From NCBI GenBank assembly GCA_903932145.1, contig CAIZFE010000098.1, positions 124,001 through 188,000 of the forward strand: a DNA stretch of 64,000 nucleotides, written 5' to 3'. The translations under genes and the position numbers were made by a program. How positions within the stretch are numbered: the stretch's first letter is position 1; each line of letters opens with the position of its first letter. The notes below the pieces were generated by a model. The model had not been told where the DNA came from and did no database searches. It saw only the letters and a list, made by a program, of their open reading frames with translations. Positions 27,842 to 36,084 of the stretch are shown here, one piece after another. This stretch comes from an uncultured Rhodopila sp. GTDB lineage: Bacteria > Pseudomonadota > Alphaproteobacteria > Acetobacterales > Acetobacteraceae.

Positions 27842-28651
27842 ATGGGCGGACGACTTCAAGGCAAGATCGCGATTGTCAGCGGCGCAGGCTGCATCGGCCC
27901 CGGCTGGGGCAACGGCCGGGCGGCGGCGGTGGCGTTTGCTCGGGAAGGTGCGAAGGTGTTCGCGGTGGACCATCAGGCCGAGGCGATGACGGAAACCGTG
28001 GAGCGCGCCAATGCCGCCGCGGCGCATGGCGGTGAAATCGTCACCCATACCTGCGATGTCACGAACAGCGAGCAGGTGCGCGCGATGGTCGCCGCCTGCG
28101 TCACGACGTTCGGCCGGGTGGATATCCTGGTCAACAACGTCGGCGGCTCGACCAAGGGCGGCGTCGTCGAGCTGTCCGAGGAGGCCTGGGACCGGCAAAT
28201 GGACCTGAATCTGAAGACCGTGTTCCTGGGCTGCAAGCACGCGATCCCGGTGATGATCGCCAACGGCGGCGGCGCGATCGTCAACCTGTCCTCGGCGTCC
28301 GGGGTGCGCTGGACCGGCGCCGCTCAGGTGGGATACGCGTCGTCGAAGGCGGCGGTGATCCAGTTTGGTAAGGTCACGGCGGTGGAATACGCGCCCAAGG
28401 GCATCCGGGTGAACACCGTGGTGCCGGGGCAGATGCACACCCCGATGGTGGAGGCCCGGTTGGCCGGTCAACGGGCCGGCGGCGATGTGGAGGCGTTGTT
28501 GAAAAGCCGGGTCGCGCGCATCCCGTTGGGGTTCATGGGGGACGGCCGCGACATCGCCAACGCCGTGCTGTTCCTGGCCTGCGACGAGGCTCGGTTTATC
28601 ACGGGCACCGAAATCGTCGTCGATGGGGGCATGACGGCCCGCTGCGATTAG
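27842..28651 (+). CDS. SDR-family oxidoreductase
   Basis: 269 residues from ATG 27842 with AAGGAG eight bases upstream. Classic short-chain dehydrogenase: the nucleotide site is GAGCIGPGWGNGRAAA (slightly extended glycine motif), then NNVGGS, the catalytic Ser in IVNLSSASG, and YASSK with Tyr and Lys. The C-terminal FITGTEIVVDGGMT is conserved. NAD(P) preference and substrate cannot be read. Confidence 0.9.
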   Translation: MGGRLQGKIAIVSGAGCIGPGWGNGRAAAVAFAREGAKVFAVDHQAEAMTETVERANAAAAHGGEIVTHTCDVTNSEQVRAMVAACVTTFGRVDILVNNVGGSTKGGVVELSEEAWDRQMDLNLKTVFLGCKHAIPVMIANGGGAIVNLSSASGVRWTGAAQVGYASSKAAVIQFGKVTAVEYAPKGIRVNTVVPGQMHTPMVEARLAGQRAGGDVEALLKSRVARIPLGFMGDGRDIANAVLFLACDEARFITGTEIVVDGGMTARCD

Positions 28652-28720
28652 CGACACGGCAGGGCGATCTGGGTGCGCAAGCGCCCGATCCGACATGGCC
28701 CCATCGTCATGGCCCAACCG

Positions 28721-28745
28721 TCATGGCCCGGCTCGTCCGGGCCAC
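28721..28745. repeat. Interspersed palindromic repeat, copy 1
   Basis: The core GGCCCGGCTCGTCCGGGCC (28725-28743) is a 7-bp-arm palindrome with flanking TCATGG/CCAC. Related copies occur at 48057-48081 and 56766-56790 in the opposite orientation. Such intergenic hairpins are REP-like; no function is implied. Confidence 0.75.
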
Positions 28746-28937
28746 CTATCGCGGCACCGCCAGGGCATAGGGGCGGGGACAAGAAGCACAGGCGTCACCA
28801 TAAGGCGTTTGGCGGCGAGGATTTACCGCCAGGCGATGCCGTAATTGCTTCATCACTCTCAACATCGTCTCAAAAGCCACAACGTGAGAACTATTCCCAT
28901 ACTGTGAGACGATCTCTTCAATCCACTGGTCCCACCA

Positions 28938-29744
28938 TCACCCTAATCGAACCCGCGATCCCGCCGCCTTTCCACCCGTCAGGCTGAACGCAACCCCCGG
29001 CCCATCCCCACCCGTCAGCAATTGATTGGCGGTGCTCGCCAGCATCCCCGCCCGGATCGACGCCGCGCCGCGTTCGGCAGCCGGCATTCCGGGTAGGCCG
29101 GAGGAGATCTCCGAGGCTTCGCTGACCAGCGCGATCGCCCACATCTCCCGATGGCGCTTGTCCGCGGCGGTATCCCCGGCCGTGGCGGCGACCGGACTGG
29201 CCGCAGGCTCGACGGGCTGGGCGGCGGCTTTGGGCTGCGGCCCCGCCAGCCGATCGCTGGCCTCCGCCGCCAATAGTTCGGCGGCCGCGTCGCTAAGAAA
29301 AGGTTCCGTGTCAAGTGTGTCCTCGCATGCCTCAGGCATGGCGGCCGGTTCCGGCTGCGCCATCACATCTTCATCCTGTGGTTGTGGTATGGCCCGCAGC
29401 AGCCGCCGGTTCTGTTCCGCCGCTCGGTTCAGCGCGTTGGCATTGCCGCGCAGGCGCAGGACCATGGACACGGGCAGGTCCTCGCCAAACGATTGAGTGA
29501 GCGAATCCAACGCCGCGAGCCCGTAGGCGATGATCTGAGCGACCGCGATCAGCTCCGCGAAATTGCGCACGCGGTAGGTGTTCAGCGCCTCAATCGCCGC
29601 CAGGCGCGCCAGGCCGGTGTCTCCGCCCGTGACCCGCCGGAAAATGGGCGCAATGATCGAGATGACGAGGTTCAGCAGAAGGTCCGAAGGCCGGAGGAAG
29701 CCTGCCGGGGATGGTGCTTTTGTAGGCGTGGCTAACTGGGACAT
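28938..29744 (-). CDS. Hypothetical protein, paralogue of the 47.7-kb gene in its N-terminal domain
   Basis: About 268 residues from ATG 29744. Residues ~16-80 (RPSDLLLNLVISIIAPIF, GGDTGLARLAAIEALNTY, FAELIAVAQIIAYGLAAL) align with the 95-residue protein at 47723-48010 (RPSRLLQDVILNLLTPLF, NGDTTLARCTAQGALDAH, VPELLAVAQVIAF). The rest is a low-complexity Ala/Pro/Glu-rich linker and a C-terminal helical stretch. No known family recognised; the shared domain looks helical. A longer frame from 29807 lacks a better start. Confidence 0.65.
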   Translation of the reverse strand: MSQLATPTKAPSPAGFLRPSDLLLNLVISIIAPIFRRVTGGDTGLARLAAIEALNTYRVRNFAELIAVAQIIAYGLAALDSLTQSFGEDLPVSMVLRLRGNANALNRAAEQNRRLLRAIPQPQDEDVMAQPEPAAMPEACEDTLDTEPFLSDAAAELLAAEASDRLAGPQPKAAAQPVEPAASPVAATAGDTAADKRHREMWAIALVSEASEISSGLPGMPAAERGAASIRAGMLASTANQLLTGGDGPGVAFSLTGGKAAGSRVRLG

Positions 29745-30018
29745 GCCGTGCGACCTTGACAAAATGTCTGGGCTATCTACCAAAGGTTGTGTAAAATGTA
29801 AAGACAATATTCTTTATAAGCAGTTCCCGCCACGCGATTGTCTTGTCAGCATACCGCCGCGCCACGCCACGTTGCGCTACACGGCCATCCGGCCGACGAC
29901 TTGCCAGAACGCCGCGTTAAACGGTTGCGGCTTTATGGCGGGTTGGACGCGGTTTCCGGACGAACCGCTCGGGTGAGTGCCCAGGGAAGCAATCGACCGG
30001 CTGGAGAGAGTGACCGGT

Positions 30019-30531
30019 ATGAGCGGATCGACGGCGGCCAGATCCCTGATGATCTATAACGAACGCACCAGGCTTATCGCGAACGCCTATGATCGGGCAT
30101 CGACCGCCATGGGGGCGGGCAGTCTGCTGCCGCTGATCAACCTCTCCAAACCGAGCGACGGGATGCTCTCCGCGCCGGCCGTCATTCAGTTCGTCCTGGC
30201 GGCCTCGTTCTTCATATTTTGCGGGCGTGTTACACTGGCTGGCCAGACGGGCTTTAGAAGGGCTTCGATGATGGACCCGTTCCTGCTGTTGGCCTATTTT
30301 GCCCTGCCGGCGACGATCTCTCTGCTGGCGTTCGTGGGGTTGAAGCTGCACGAGCGGAGGGCACGGCCGATGGCCCAAACGGACGAGCCTGAAGTTGGCG
30401 AGGTGTGGGCCGCCCGCGATGGTGTTCGGGTGAGCATTGTCCTGGACGGTCTCAGTGAGACGGTCTCCGAACGTGATTTGCAACGCGCGATCGAGGCCGC
30501 GAACAGAGCGTTGACGACAAAGGTCGAATAA
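30019..30531 (+). CDS. Hypothetical membrane protein
   Basis: About 170 residues from ATG 30019 (GGAGAGAG upstream); a GTG at 29977 is an alternative. Two predicted membrane segments: VIQFVLAASFFIFCG and LLLAYFALPATISLLAFVGL. A soluble C-terminal part follows (VGEVWAARDGVRVSIVLDGL ... LQRAIEAANRAL). No family recognised. It lies in the accessory stretch downstream of the paralogue gene. Confidence 0.5.
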   Translation: MSGSTAARSLMIYNERTRLIANAYDRASTAMGAGSLLPLINLSKPSDGMLSAPAVIQFVLAASFFIFCGRVTLAGQTGFRRASMMDPFLLLAYFALPATISLLAFVGLKLHERRARPMAQTDEPEVGEVWAARDGVRVSIVLDGLSETVSERDLQRAIEAANRALTTKVE

Positions 30532-30727
30532 GAGGCAGAAACCGGTTCCGAGGGCCGGCCATTGCCGTCAAGCTTCCTTACCGCTTTTCTGGTAAGTGGG
30601 ATAGGCTCCCCTTCAGATCGTTTGTCACACCACCACCACCGCAACCCGGCAACCCGACTAGCAATGATTTCATAATCATAGTATCTCGCGGTCGTCGTCG
30701 CAATTTGACCTACCGAGAGGGTTCCCA

Positions 30728-31183
30728 GTGTCTGACCTGACTACTGATCGTATGCGTGAAGGTCTCATCAAATTGGGGATCGGGTCCCTTGGGACACTGG
30801 CGATCGCCATTCTGACTTCCGTTGTGAATACGGAAAAGCCCCCTTATGGCACCGATACCGTTCTGGCATTCTTTGGTGAGGATATTTTTTCACTCATTGT
30901 ATTTCTATCGATATGGAAAAAAGAAATATTATTGTCCCAGGTAAATATTTTATTGTCATATGGTGCGATTCGAACTAAGTCTCTGAAACGTATCATGATT
31001 ATATTTTTTTTGTTAGCTTTCCTGTTTTGGATTTTCGTCCCCTCCTATCTCGTGTGGACACTGCTGCCGCAGGTTCACGCCAAAACAATGTTTGTGTTTA
31101 TAGGTCTAATAAAGATTCATTTATGGTTTGTAGGCTTCGGGCTTGCCTATGCCTGTCTGCTAGCGCTTTGGCGGGGAGAATAA
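30728..31183 (+). CDS. AT-rich orphan membrane protein
   Basis: 151 residues from GTG 30728 (GAGAGGG nine bases upstream). Four hydrophobic segments, including IFSLIVFLSIW, IMIIFFLLAFLFWIFVPSYL and WFVGFGLAYACLLALW. Base composition is visibly more AT-rich than the neighbours (for example 30901-31020), a sign of transfer. No family recognised. It could be an inner-membrane effector or immunity protein, but nothing in the sequence decides. Confidence 0.55.
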   Translation: MSDLTTDRMREGLIKLGIGSLGTLAIAILTSVVNTEKPPYGTDTVLAFFGEDIFSLIVFLSIWKKEILLSQVNILLSYGAIRTKSLKRIMIIFFLLAFLFWIFVPSYLVWTLLPQVHAKTMFVFIGLIKIHLWFVGFGLAYACLLALWRGE

Positions 31184-31274
31184 TGATCCCCCCACCGCTT
31201 GAATCGTAGCGTTGTGGTAAGTGGCTCACGAACCGCACCAAGCGTTCTATAAATCAGCTCTTAGCTTGCCGTTT

Positions 31275-31898
31275 TCAAAAACGTGCGGAAAAATGTTCGA
31301 GAATTAGCAAGCCAGCCAACTTTGAAATTTCTACAAACGTGTCTGTTATTTCGAAATAATCCTCCTCTGCTCGAGGAGGGTCTTCTGCGGAGATGACGAA
31401 CCTTATTGTGTGCGTGCTTTCATCCAAGCTTGTTATAGATGAATAGAAGTGGCGACCCGATAGGTGTACAAGATCGGAAGTTTGTTCATAGACTTGATTG
31501 ATCCATGGGTTATTTTCACTTAATTTTCCACGCAGATATGCATCAGACATCTTCTTGCCGGATCGGTCTTTTAGACCGTTCATTTTCTGTCCGTCAAGCA
31601 CTGCGCGGCATAAGACCTCTCGGTCATCCACGAGAAGCAAGGCATTGATTCGCATAGCTGTGTCGAGTTGCATACGCAGGATTGCTGCTGCGCACGGAAA
31701 ATTCCGGGCCATCACCAAATCCCTGAATCCCTTCGATTGTGCGAACGTTCGCTTAAGTGCCCCCATTATAAAAAGATCAGTTTGGTAAATCTCCGCATAC
31801 TGGCGTAGTAGGGAATATGCGGTCCGCAAAAGCTCGGTATCAAACGCCTCAAGCCGAGCGAGCCTGTCTTGCAGAGTTTGTTCGTCCTCCAAACTCAT
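31275..31898 (-). CDS. Hypothetical cytosolic protein
   Basis: 207 residues, moderately AT-rich. The N-terminus is helical (LQDRLARLEAFDTELLRTAY), with FRDLVMARNFPCAAAILRMQ in the middle and a DLVHLSGRHFYSS region that resembles the histidine-containing helix of DUF5677/HEPN-like proteins, although I cannot show an R-x4-6-H motif with confidence. No family named. It lies between two orphan genes in the accessory stretch. Confidence 0.55.
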   Translation of the reverse strand: MSLEDEQTLQDRLARLEAFDTELLRTAYSLLRQYAEIYQTDLFIMGALKRTFAQSKGFRDLVMARNFPCAAAILRMQLDTAMRINALLLVDDREVLCRAVLDGQKMNGLKDRSGKKMSDAYLRGKLSENNPWINQVYEQTSDLVHLSGRHFYSSITSLDESTHTIRFVISAEDPPRAEEDYFEITDTFVEISKLAGLLILEHFSARF

Positions 31899-32166
31899 AT
31901 GCTTACTTACCTATATGGTGCCTGCTCATACTGCGCCAAAAAAATTATCCTGTAAACCGCGAAATCATGCTCCGGCTGACGTTGTGGTTATTATAATATC
32001 GCGCGTGGGTTCTCCGGAATCACGCCGCCGGATTGCCACCTTGACCGGACGGGTCGTCAACTTCGCCGGTCACCCCATCTCCACGGTTTGCGTCTTGGCC
32101 TAAACCCATCAGTCGGGTCACCAGGGGCCATGTGGGATCAGCCGATGAGCAGCCGGTGCGGCTCCC

Positions 32167-32526
32167 CTAACTCGGATTCCACGCCTCTCTATTACAGGCA
32201 AGTTTCGTTTCATCCTCGCCACGGGCATTGACGCAGTTGCTCGCCGCTTTCCAATAGCGGTTTGTTGAAGGCATGTTTAACGGAAGATCGCAATGCGCGG
32301 CGACCATTATTTGTGTGATGATTGATTGGCTTACGGTTTCTGTGTTGATCCGGAGTTGCGTGACCGCCTGACGTGGTGCGCTGTTATCGCCGATGCTAAG
32401 CCATGTATGGAAGCTTTTTTCCTTTTCCGTAAGTTCATACGAGTTCAGAAGACTAGCACATCGATCTAAGGCAAACGCACTGTGCGCAAGCATGACACAC
32501 AGAAGGGCGGCTATTAGGCGGGTCAT
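32167..32526 (-). CDS. Small secreted hypothetical protein
   Basis: 119 residues with a signal peptide (MTRLIAALLCVMLAHSAFA). The mature part has four cysteines (RCAS, HCDL, NCVN, ACNR) that could form two disulfides. GAGG precedes the ATG. No family recognised. It abuts the resolvase remnant and lies in the mobile, degraded part of the window. Confidence 0.5.
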   Translation of the reverse strand: MTRLIAALLCVMLAHSAFALDRCASLLNSYELTEKEKSFHTWLSIGDNSAPRQAVTQLRINTETVSQSIITQIMVAAHCDLPLNMPSTNRYWKAASNCVNARGEDETKLACNREAWNPS

Positions 32527-32555
32527 TGGTGAGCCTCACAAGATGGGATGGCAGT

Positions 32556-33050
32556 TTAAGCGCGCAGCCTTGAAATCGTAATGTGCGAGACATTATACGA
32601 TTTTGCAATGTCCCGCATAGCCACGCCCGCACAGCGGCGGCGTAGCTCCTCTTTGATCTGGTGCGGGGGCCTCGCCCTTGCGGATCAGCTCGCAGCTCAC
32701 GCTCAAACTCGGCTACGCCGCCCATAACGGTCAGTATAAGCCGCACGTGTGCCGTCGTCGTGTCGGCCTATGTGTCGCCAAGGGATTTGAAACCGGCCTT
32801 GCGGTCTGCGATCGTTCCAAGCGTATTGGGAAGGTCGTGCATCGATCGCGCCAGCCGATCGAGCCGCGTCACCATCAGTCCGTTGTCGGTGTCCGGTATC
32901 CCAAGCGCCTTAGCAAGCTGGGCGCAGTCGGCCTTGGCTCTGCGCGCCGCCTCGCGGAACACCTTTGCGCATCCGTTGGCGCAAAGCAGCCGCACCTGAG
33001 AGTCAGCGCTCTGGAGGCGAGCAAGCGTCTGCGACGCCGAATGGACGGCG
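32556..33050 (-). pseudogene. Serine resolvase/invertase remnant
   Basis: Minus-strand fragments in different frames spell a resolvase: CAKVFREAARRAKADCAQL, then NGLMVTRLDRLARSMHDL, DRKAGFKSLGDT, LTVMGGVAEFEREL and the C-terminal HTH piece VAMRDIAKSYNVSHITISRL ending at TAA 32556-32558. The family motif VTRLDRLARS is clear, but the N-terminal catalytic-serine region is missing and at least two frameshifts are needed. It lies directly downstream of clpS on the same strand and marks an old transposon of the Tn3/IS607-like serine recombinase group. Confidence 0.78.
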
Positions 33051-33068
33051 GCAGCCCCCCAGGCAACC

Positions 33069-33374
33069 TTATTCCTCCGGCTCGGTCGTGAACAACAAGG
33101 GATAGCCTTTGCGTCGGCCAGCATCCGTCGCGTTCGTTGCCTTGGCTTCCGCCACGTCCTTCGTGAAGACGGCGACGACACACACGCCGCGTCGATGCGC
33201 TGTCATCATCACGCGCAGGGCCTGATCCTCGCTCAGGCGAAATTCCGCCTTCAGAACCAAAACGACGAATGCGCGGGGCGTAAAGTCGTCATTGACCAAA
33301 ATGACCTTGTGGAGATGCGGGCGTTCGACCTTTATCTCCTCTTTGATTTTGGGCTTGGTGATGATGTCGGTCAT
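33069..33374 (-). CDS. clpS: ATP-dependent Clp protease adaptor ClpS
   Basis: About 101 residues from ATG 33374; ATG 33386 would add four residues but its AAGGA is directly adjacent. ClpS delivers N-degron substrates to ClpAP. VILVNDDFTPRAFVVLVL is the N-degron pocket motif (Asn-Asp-Asp), and MMTAHRRGVCVVAVFTKDVAEAKA follows the ClpA-binding helix region. No clpA is adjacent. The resolvase remnant begins 19 bp after its stop. Confidence 0.9.
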   Translation of the reverse strand: MTDIITKPKIKEEIKVERPHLHKVILVNDDFTPRAFVVLVLKAEFRLSEDQALRVMMTAHRRGVCVVAVFTKDVAEAKATNATDAGRRKGYPLLFTTEPEE

Positions 33375-33509
33375 CGGCGGTACCATTCCTTATGGGGCGA
33401 GGCGTGCCCCGGCGTCGATCCCGCCCTGGGGACGAAGGGCGAGTCAAGGATCGGGCCGTTGTCCCGAACGCAGCATAGTGCCCTCGCTCGACGCACACAA
33501 AGGTGCCGG

Positions 33510-33934
33510 CTACGGCGGCGCGTCTGGGGTCTGCGAGGACGGCGCGGGTAAAAAACGCAACAACCCAACAATCGCGGCAACAAAGCCGCTTGCCACCGCA
33601 ATCGCCTCTGTCGCCTGCGCGGCCGACACGTTCGCACCTGGGCCGGTTTCATAATCGGCCATGGCCTTGAGAGTATAGGTCCGGCCAAGAAACGCGTGAA
33701 GATCGCGGCCGATCATCGGCTCGTTTCTCACCAGCAAGGCAAATGCCGATTAAACGCCGCCGTGGCTTTTCGGTGAGCGTCCCTGCTTTTCAAAGATCAA
33801 CGCTTGCGCCGCATGAAACCCGCAAGATAAGCCGCGCGTCCCGCGTCGGCGGTGAAGTCCTGCGCCAACAGTGCCGGGGCGCGATCGAGAAATTCCTTGG
33901 ATTTCACAAGAAACGCGCTGGTTTCCGGTTTCAC
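33510..33934 (-). pseudogene. HEPN-domain protein, frameshifted and with an internal stop
   Basis: GTG 33934 overlaps the stop of the MNT gene by four bases. The reading begins SAFLVKSKEFLDRAPALLAQ, then AYLAG; a missing base shifts the frame to GFHAAQALIFEKQGRSPKSH, then GV is followed by a TAA where a residue is expected, and the frame continues SAFALLVRNEPMIGRDLHAF and LGRTYTLKAMADYETG. These pieces are the HEPN family of MNT/HEPN pairs. One frameshift and one stop make the toxin non-functional unless suppressed. Confidence 0.75.
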
Positions 33935-34254
33935 AGATCGACGCCATCGACGCGAATCTCGTGCATCAATGGCGTGCGCTCGTCGTAAGCTCCGGCGCCG
34001 TACGGCATCGCATGCACAACCGCGCCGTCCTCGTAAAGAATATCGGTGGCGAGGTCAGCCAGGCGGTTCAACTCGCGCGCCCGGTCAGGCATATCGCGCA
34101 GGAACACCGCCACATCATGATCGGACTCCGGCCGCGCATCGCCCCGCGCGCGCGATCCGTAGAGCACGACGCGTTCGAGCCGCGCGCCATACGCTTCACC
34201 GAGCGCGTGGCGGAAGTGAACCAGGATCGGATCGTCGAGCGCAACGTGGGACAC
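33931..34254 (-). CDS. MNT-type minimal nucleotidyltransferase
   Basis: 107 residues from a GTG start. LYGSRARGDARPESDHDVAVF has the GS-x10-DxD nucleotidyltransferase motif with both aspartates (Gly-Ser then Asp-His-Asp). MNT proteins of HEPN/MNT modules antagonise the HEPN RNase, in some systems by adenylylating or AMPylating it. Here the HEPN gene downstream is broken while the MNT frame is intact. The MFS gene is transcribed divergently. Confidence 0.82.
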   Translation of the reverse strand: MSHVALDDPILVHFRHALGEAYGARLERVVLYGSRARGDARPESDHDVAVFLRDMPDRARELNRLADLATDILYEDGAVVHAMPYGAGAYDERTPLMHEIRVDGVDL

Positions 34255-34469
34255 GATTTGTTCTATGGCGCGCCAGGCGGCAAGTCAAGCATCCCATAGG
34301 ACAAAGCACATGTCCGTCCGGTCCACGGATGCGTCCGCACAATCGGATGCCGAACCCGCGGATACCGATCGGGTCCGGGTGCGGCGGTCGATCGCATCGG
34401 CGATGCCCCGCACCGCCGGCGCGAAAATCCGCTGGCCAAACGCCGCCCCATCCCGCACGCTGCAAGCGC

Positions 34470-35990
34470 ATGAAACTCCCCTGGCGAACCCGCACCACCG
34501 CAACCAGCGCAACCGGGACGGACCGCACCTTCCGCCTGGTGTTGTATGACGCGCTGGCCAGCGAGGCGATGTCCACTCTGACGTCGGGCGTGTTCCTGGC
34601 GGGCTATCTGGTGGACCTCGGCGCTAGCAACCTCGCGATCGGCGTCCTCGCGGCGGTTCCGTTCGCGGTGCAGTTCCTGCAATTGCCGGCGGTGGTCCTG
34701 GTGGAGCGCATCCGCTCCCGCCGAGCGATCTGCGCATGGTCGGCGGGCGTGGGCCGGTTGTTCCTGTTCGTCGCCGCGCTGGCGCCGTTCGTCGGGGCGG
34801 AAATGGGGGTGATCCTGCTGATCGCGGCCGTGGCGGTGTATCAGGCGATGGCGGCGATCGCGGGCTGCTCCTGGAACTCCTGGATGCGCGATCTCGTTCC
34901 GGAAACCGAGTTCGGCCGCTTCTTCGGCCGCCGCACCGCCGCGACAACCGCGCTGTCGACGTGTCTCGCGCTGGTCTGCGGGCTGTTCATCGACCGGTGG
35001 AAGGCGTTGCTGCCGGGGCATCCCGTCTATGTCTATGCCTGCATGTTCGTTTTCAGCGGGGTGATGGGCTTCATCGGGGTCTGGCTGCTGGCGATCACGC
35101 CCGACCAGCCGATGCCGGAAGCCGCGGAACGGACGCCGACCCGGACCTTGTTCGCGATGCCATTCCGCGACAGCAATTTCCGCCGGCTGATGATCTTCCT
35201 CGCCTCCTGGAACTTCGCCGCCAACCTCGCCGCGCCGTTTTTCGTTGTCTATATGCTGAAGACCATCGGCTACCAGATGAGCACCATCATCGTCCTCACC
35301 ACGGCCAGCCAGCTCAGCAACCTCGCGGCGCTGGGTCTCTGGGGCACGCTGATAGACCGTTTCAGCAACAAAGCCGTGCTGGGTATCGCCGCTCCGTTGT
35401 TCTTGTTGTGCACGCTGGCCTGGACGTTCACCGGCCTGGCCTGGGTTCAGCCCGCCGTATTCTTCATTCTGCTCGGTATTCACGTCCTGATGGGCATCGC
35501 AACGGCGGGGGTGGCGTTGGCGTCGGGTAATATCGCCATGAAATTATCGCCGGCCGGGCAGGCCACGTCCTATCTGGCGGCCAACAGCGTGGTCAGCGCG
35601 ACCTGCGCCTCGGTCGCGCCGATCATCGGCGGTCTGTGCGCCGATTTCTTCAGCGCGCGGGACCTGAGTTTCGGCTTCACCTGGAAGTCCAGCACGGATG
35701 CGGTCTCGCTACAGGTGCTGGATTTTCATGCGTGGACGTTCCTGTTCGGGATGGCGGCGATTGTCGGTCTGTATTCGCTGCACAGGCTGTCATCGGTGCA
35801 GGAGACTGCCGGAACGACCGACCCGCTGCTGCTGCGCCACCTGTTGCTGGAGGCGCGGCGCTCGGTTCAGAGCATGTCCAGCGCGGCCGGACTGCTGCGT
35901 ATTGTACGGATGCCGGCCTGGGTTGCCCGGCCGCGCGGTGGTAGGCCGGCGGTGCGGATCGAACCCACCCTGGGGTGGCCGAAAGGCTGA
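34470..35990 (+). CDS. MFS-type transporter
   Basis: About 506 residues from ATG 34470; the frame is open far upstream but the first membrane segment starts near residue 35. About twelve hydrophobic segments, among them SGVFLAGYLVDLGASNLAIG, AEMGVILLIAAVAVYQAM and HAWTFLFGMAAIVGLYSLH. An MFS fold without a clear substrate signature. It faces ettA, with a perfect inverted repeat between the two stops. Confidence 0.8.
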   Translation: MKLPWRTRTTATSATGTDRTFRLVLYDALASEAMSTLTSGVFLAGYLVDLGASNLAIGVLAAVPFAVQFLQLPAVVLVERIRSRRAICAWSAGVGRLFLFVAALAPFVGAEMGVILLIAAVAVYQAMAAIAGCSWNSWMRDLVPETEFGRFFGRRTAATTALSTCLALVCGLFIDRWKALLPGHPVYVYACMFVFSGVMGFIGVWLLAITPDQPMPEAAERTPTRTLFAMPFRDSNFRRLMIFLASWNFAANLAAPFFVVYMLKTIGYQMSTIIVLTTASQLSNLAALGLWGTLIDRFSNKAVLGIAAPLFLLCTLAWTFTGLAWVQPAVFFILLGIHVLMGIATAGVALASGNIAMKLSPAGQATSYLAANSVVSATCASVAPIIGGLCADFFSARDLSFGFTWKSSTDAVSLQVLDFHAWTFLFGMAAIVGLYSLHRLSSVQETAGTTDPLLLRHLLLEARRSVQSMSSAAGLLRIVRMPAWVARPRGGRPAVRIEPTLGWPKG

Positions 35991-36036
35991 GGCGAGGCGA
36001 AGTTGGCGGTGACTGAGGCCGTGACGATGGACGGAC

Positions 36037-36067
36037 GGACAGGCGGAACGAAGCGTTCCGCCTGTCC
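36037..36067. terminator. Bidirectional hairpin between MFS and ettA
   Basis: A 14-bp perfect inverted repeat with a three-base AAG loop (arm GGACAGGCGGAACG) lies 47 bp after the MFS stop and 18 bp after the ettA stop on the other strand. There is no long T tract, so termination may be partial or Rho-assisted, but position and stability fit a shared terminator for converging genes. Confidence 0.75.
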
Positions 36068-36084
36068 TTAATCGTTTCGAATAG

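Noticed and set aside
28864-28913. Inverted repeat ATCGTCTCA...TGAGACGAT
   Set aside because: Nine-base arms 32 bases apart, with no T tract and no adjacent promoter; could be chance.
34263-35483. 406-residue minus-strand ORF
   Set aside because: A high-GC antisense shadow of the MFS gene, Arg/Gln/Glu-rich without motifs. The same applies to 6336-7487 (minus) over the aldolase and 9819-10790 (plus) over the STAND gene.
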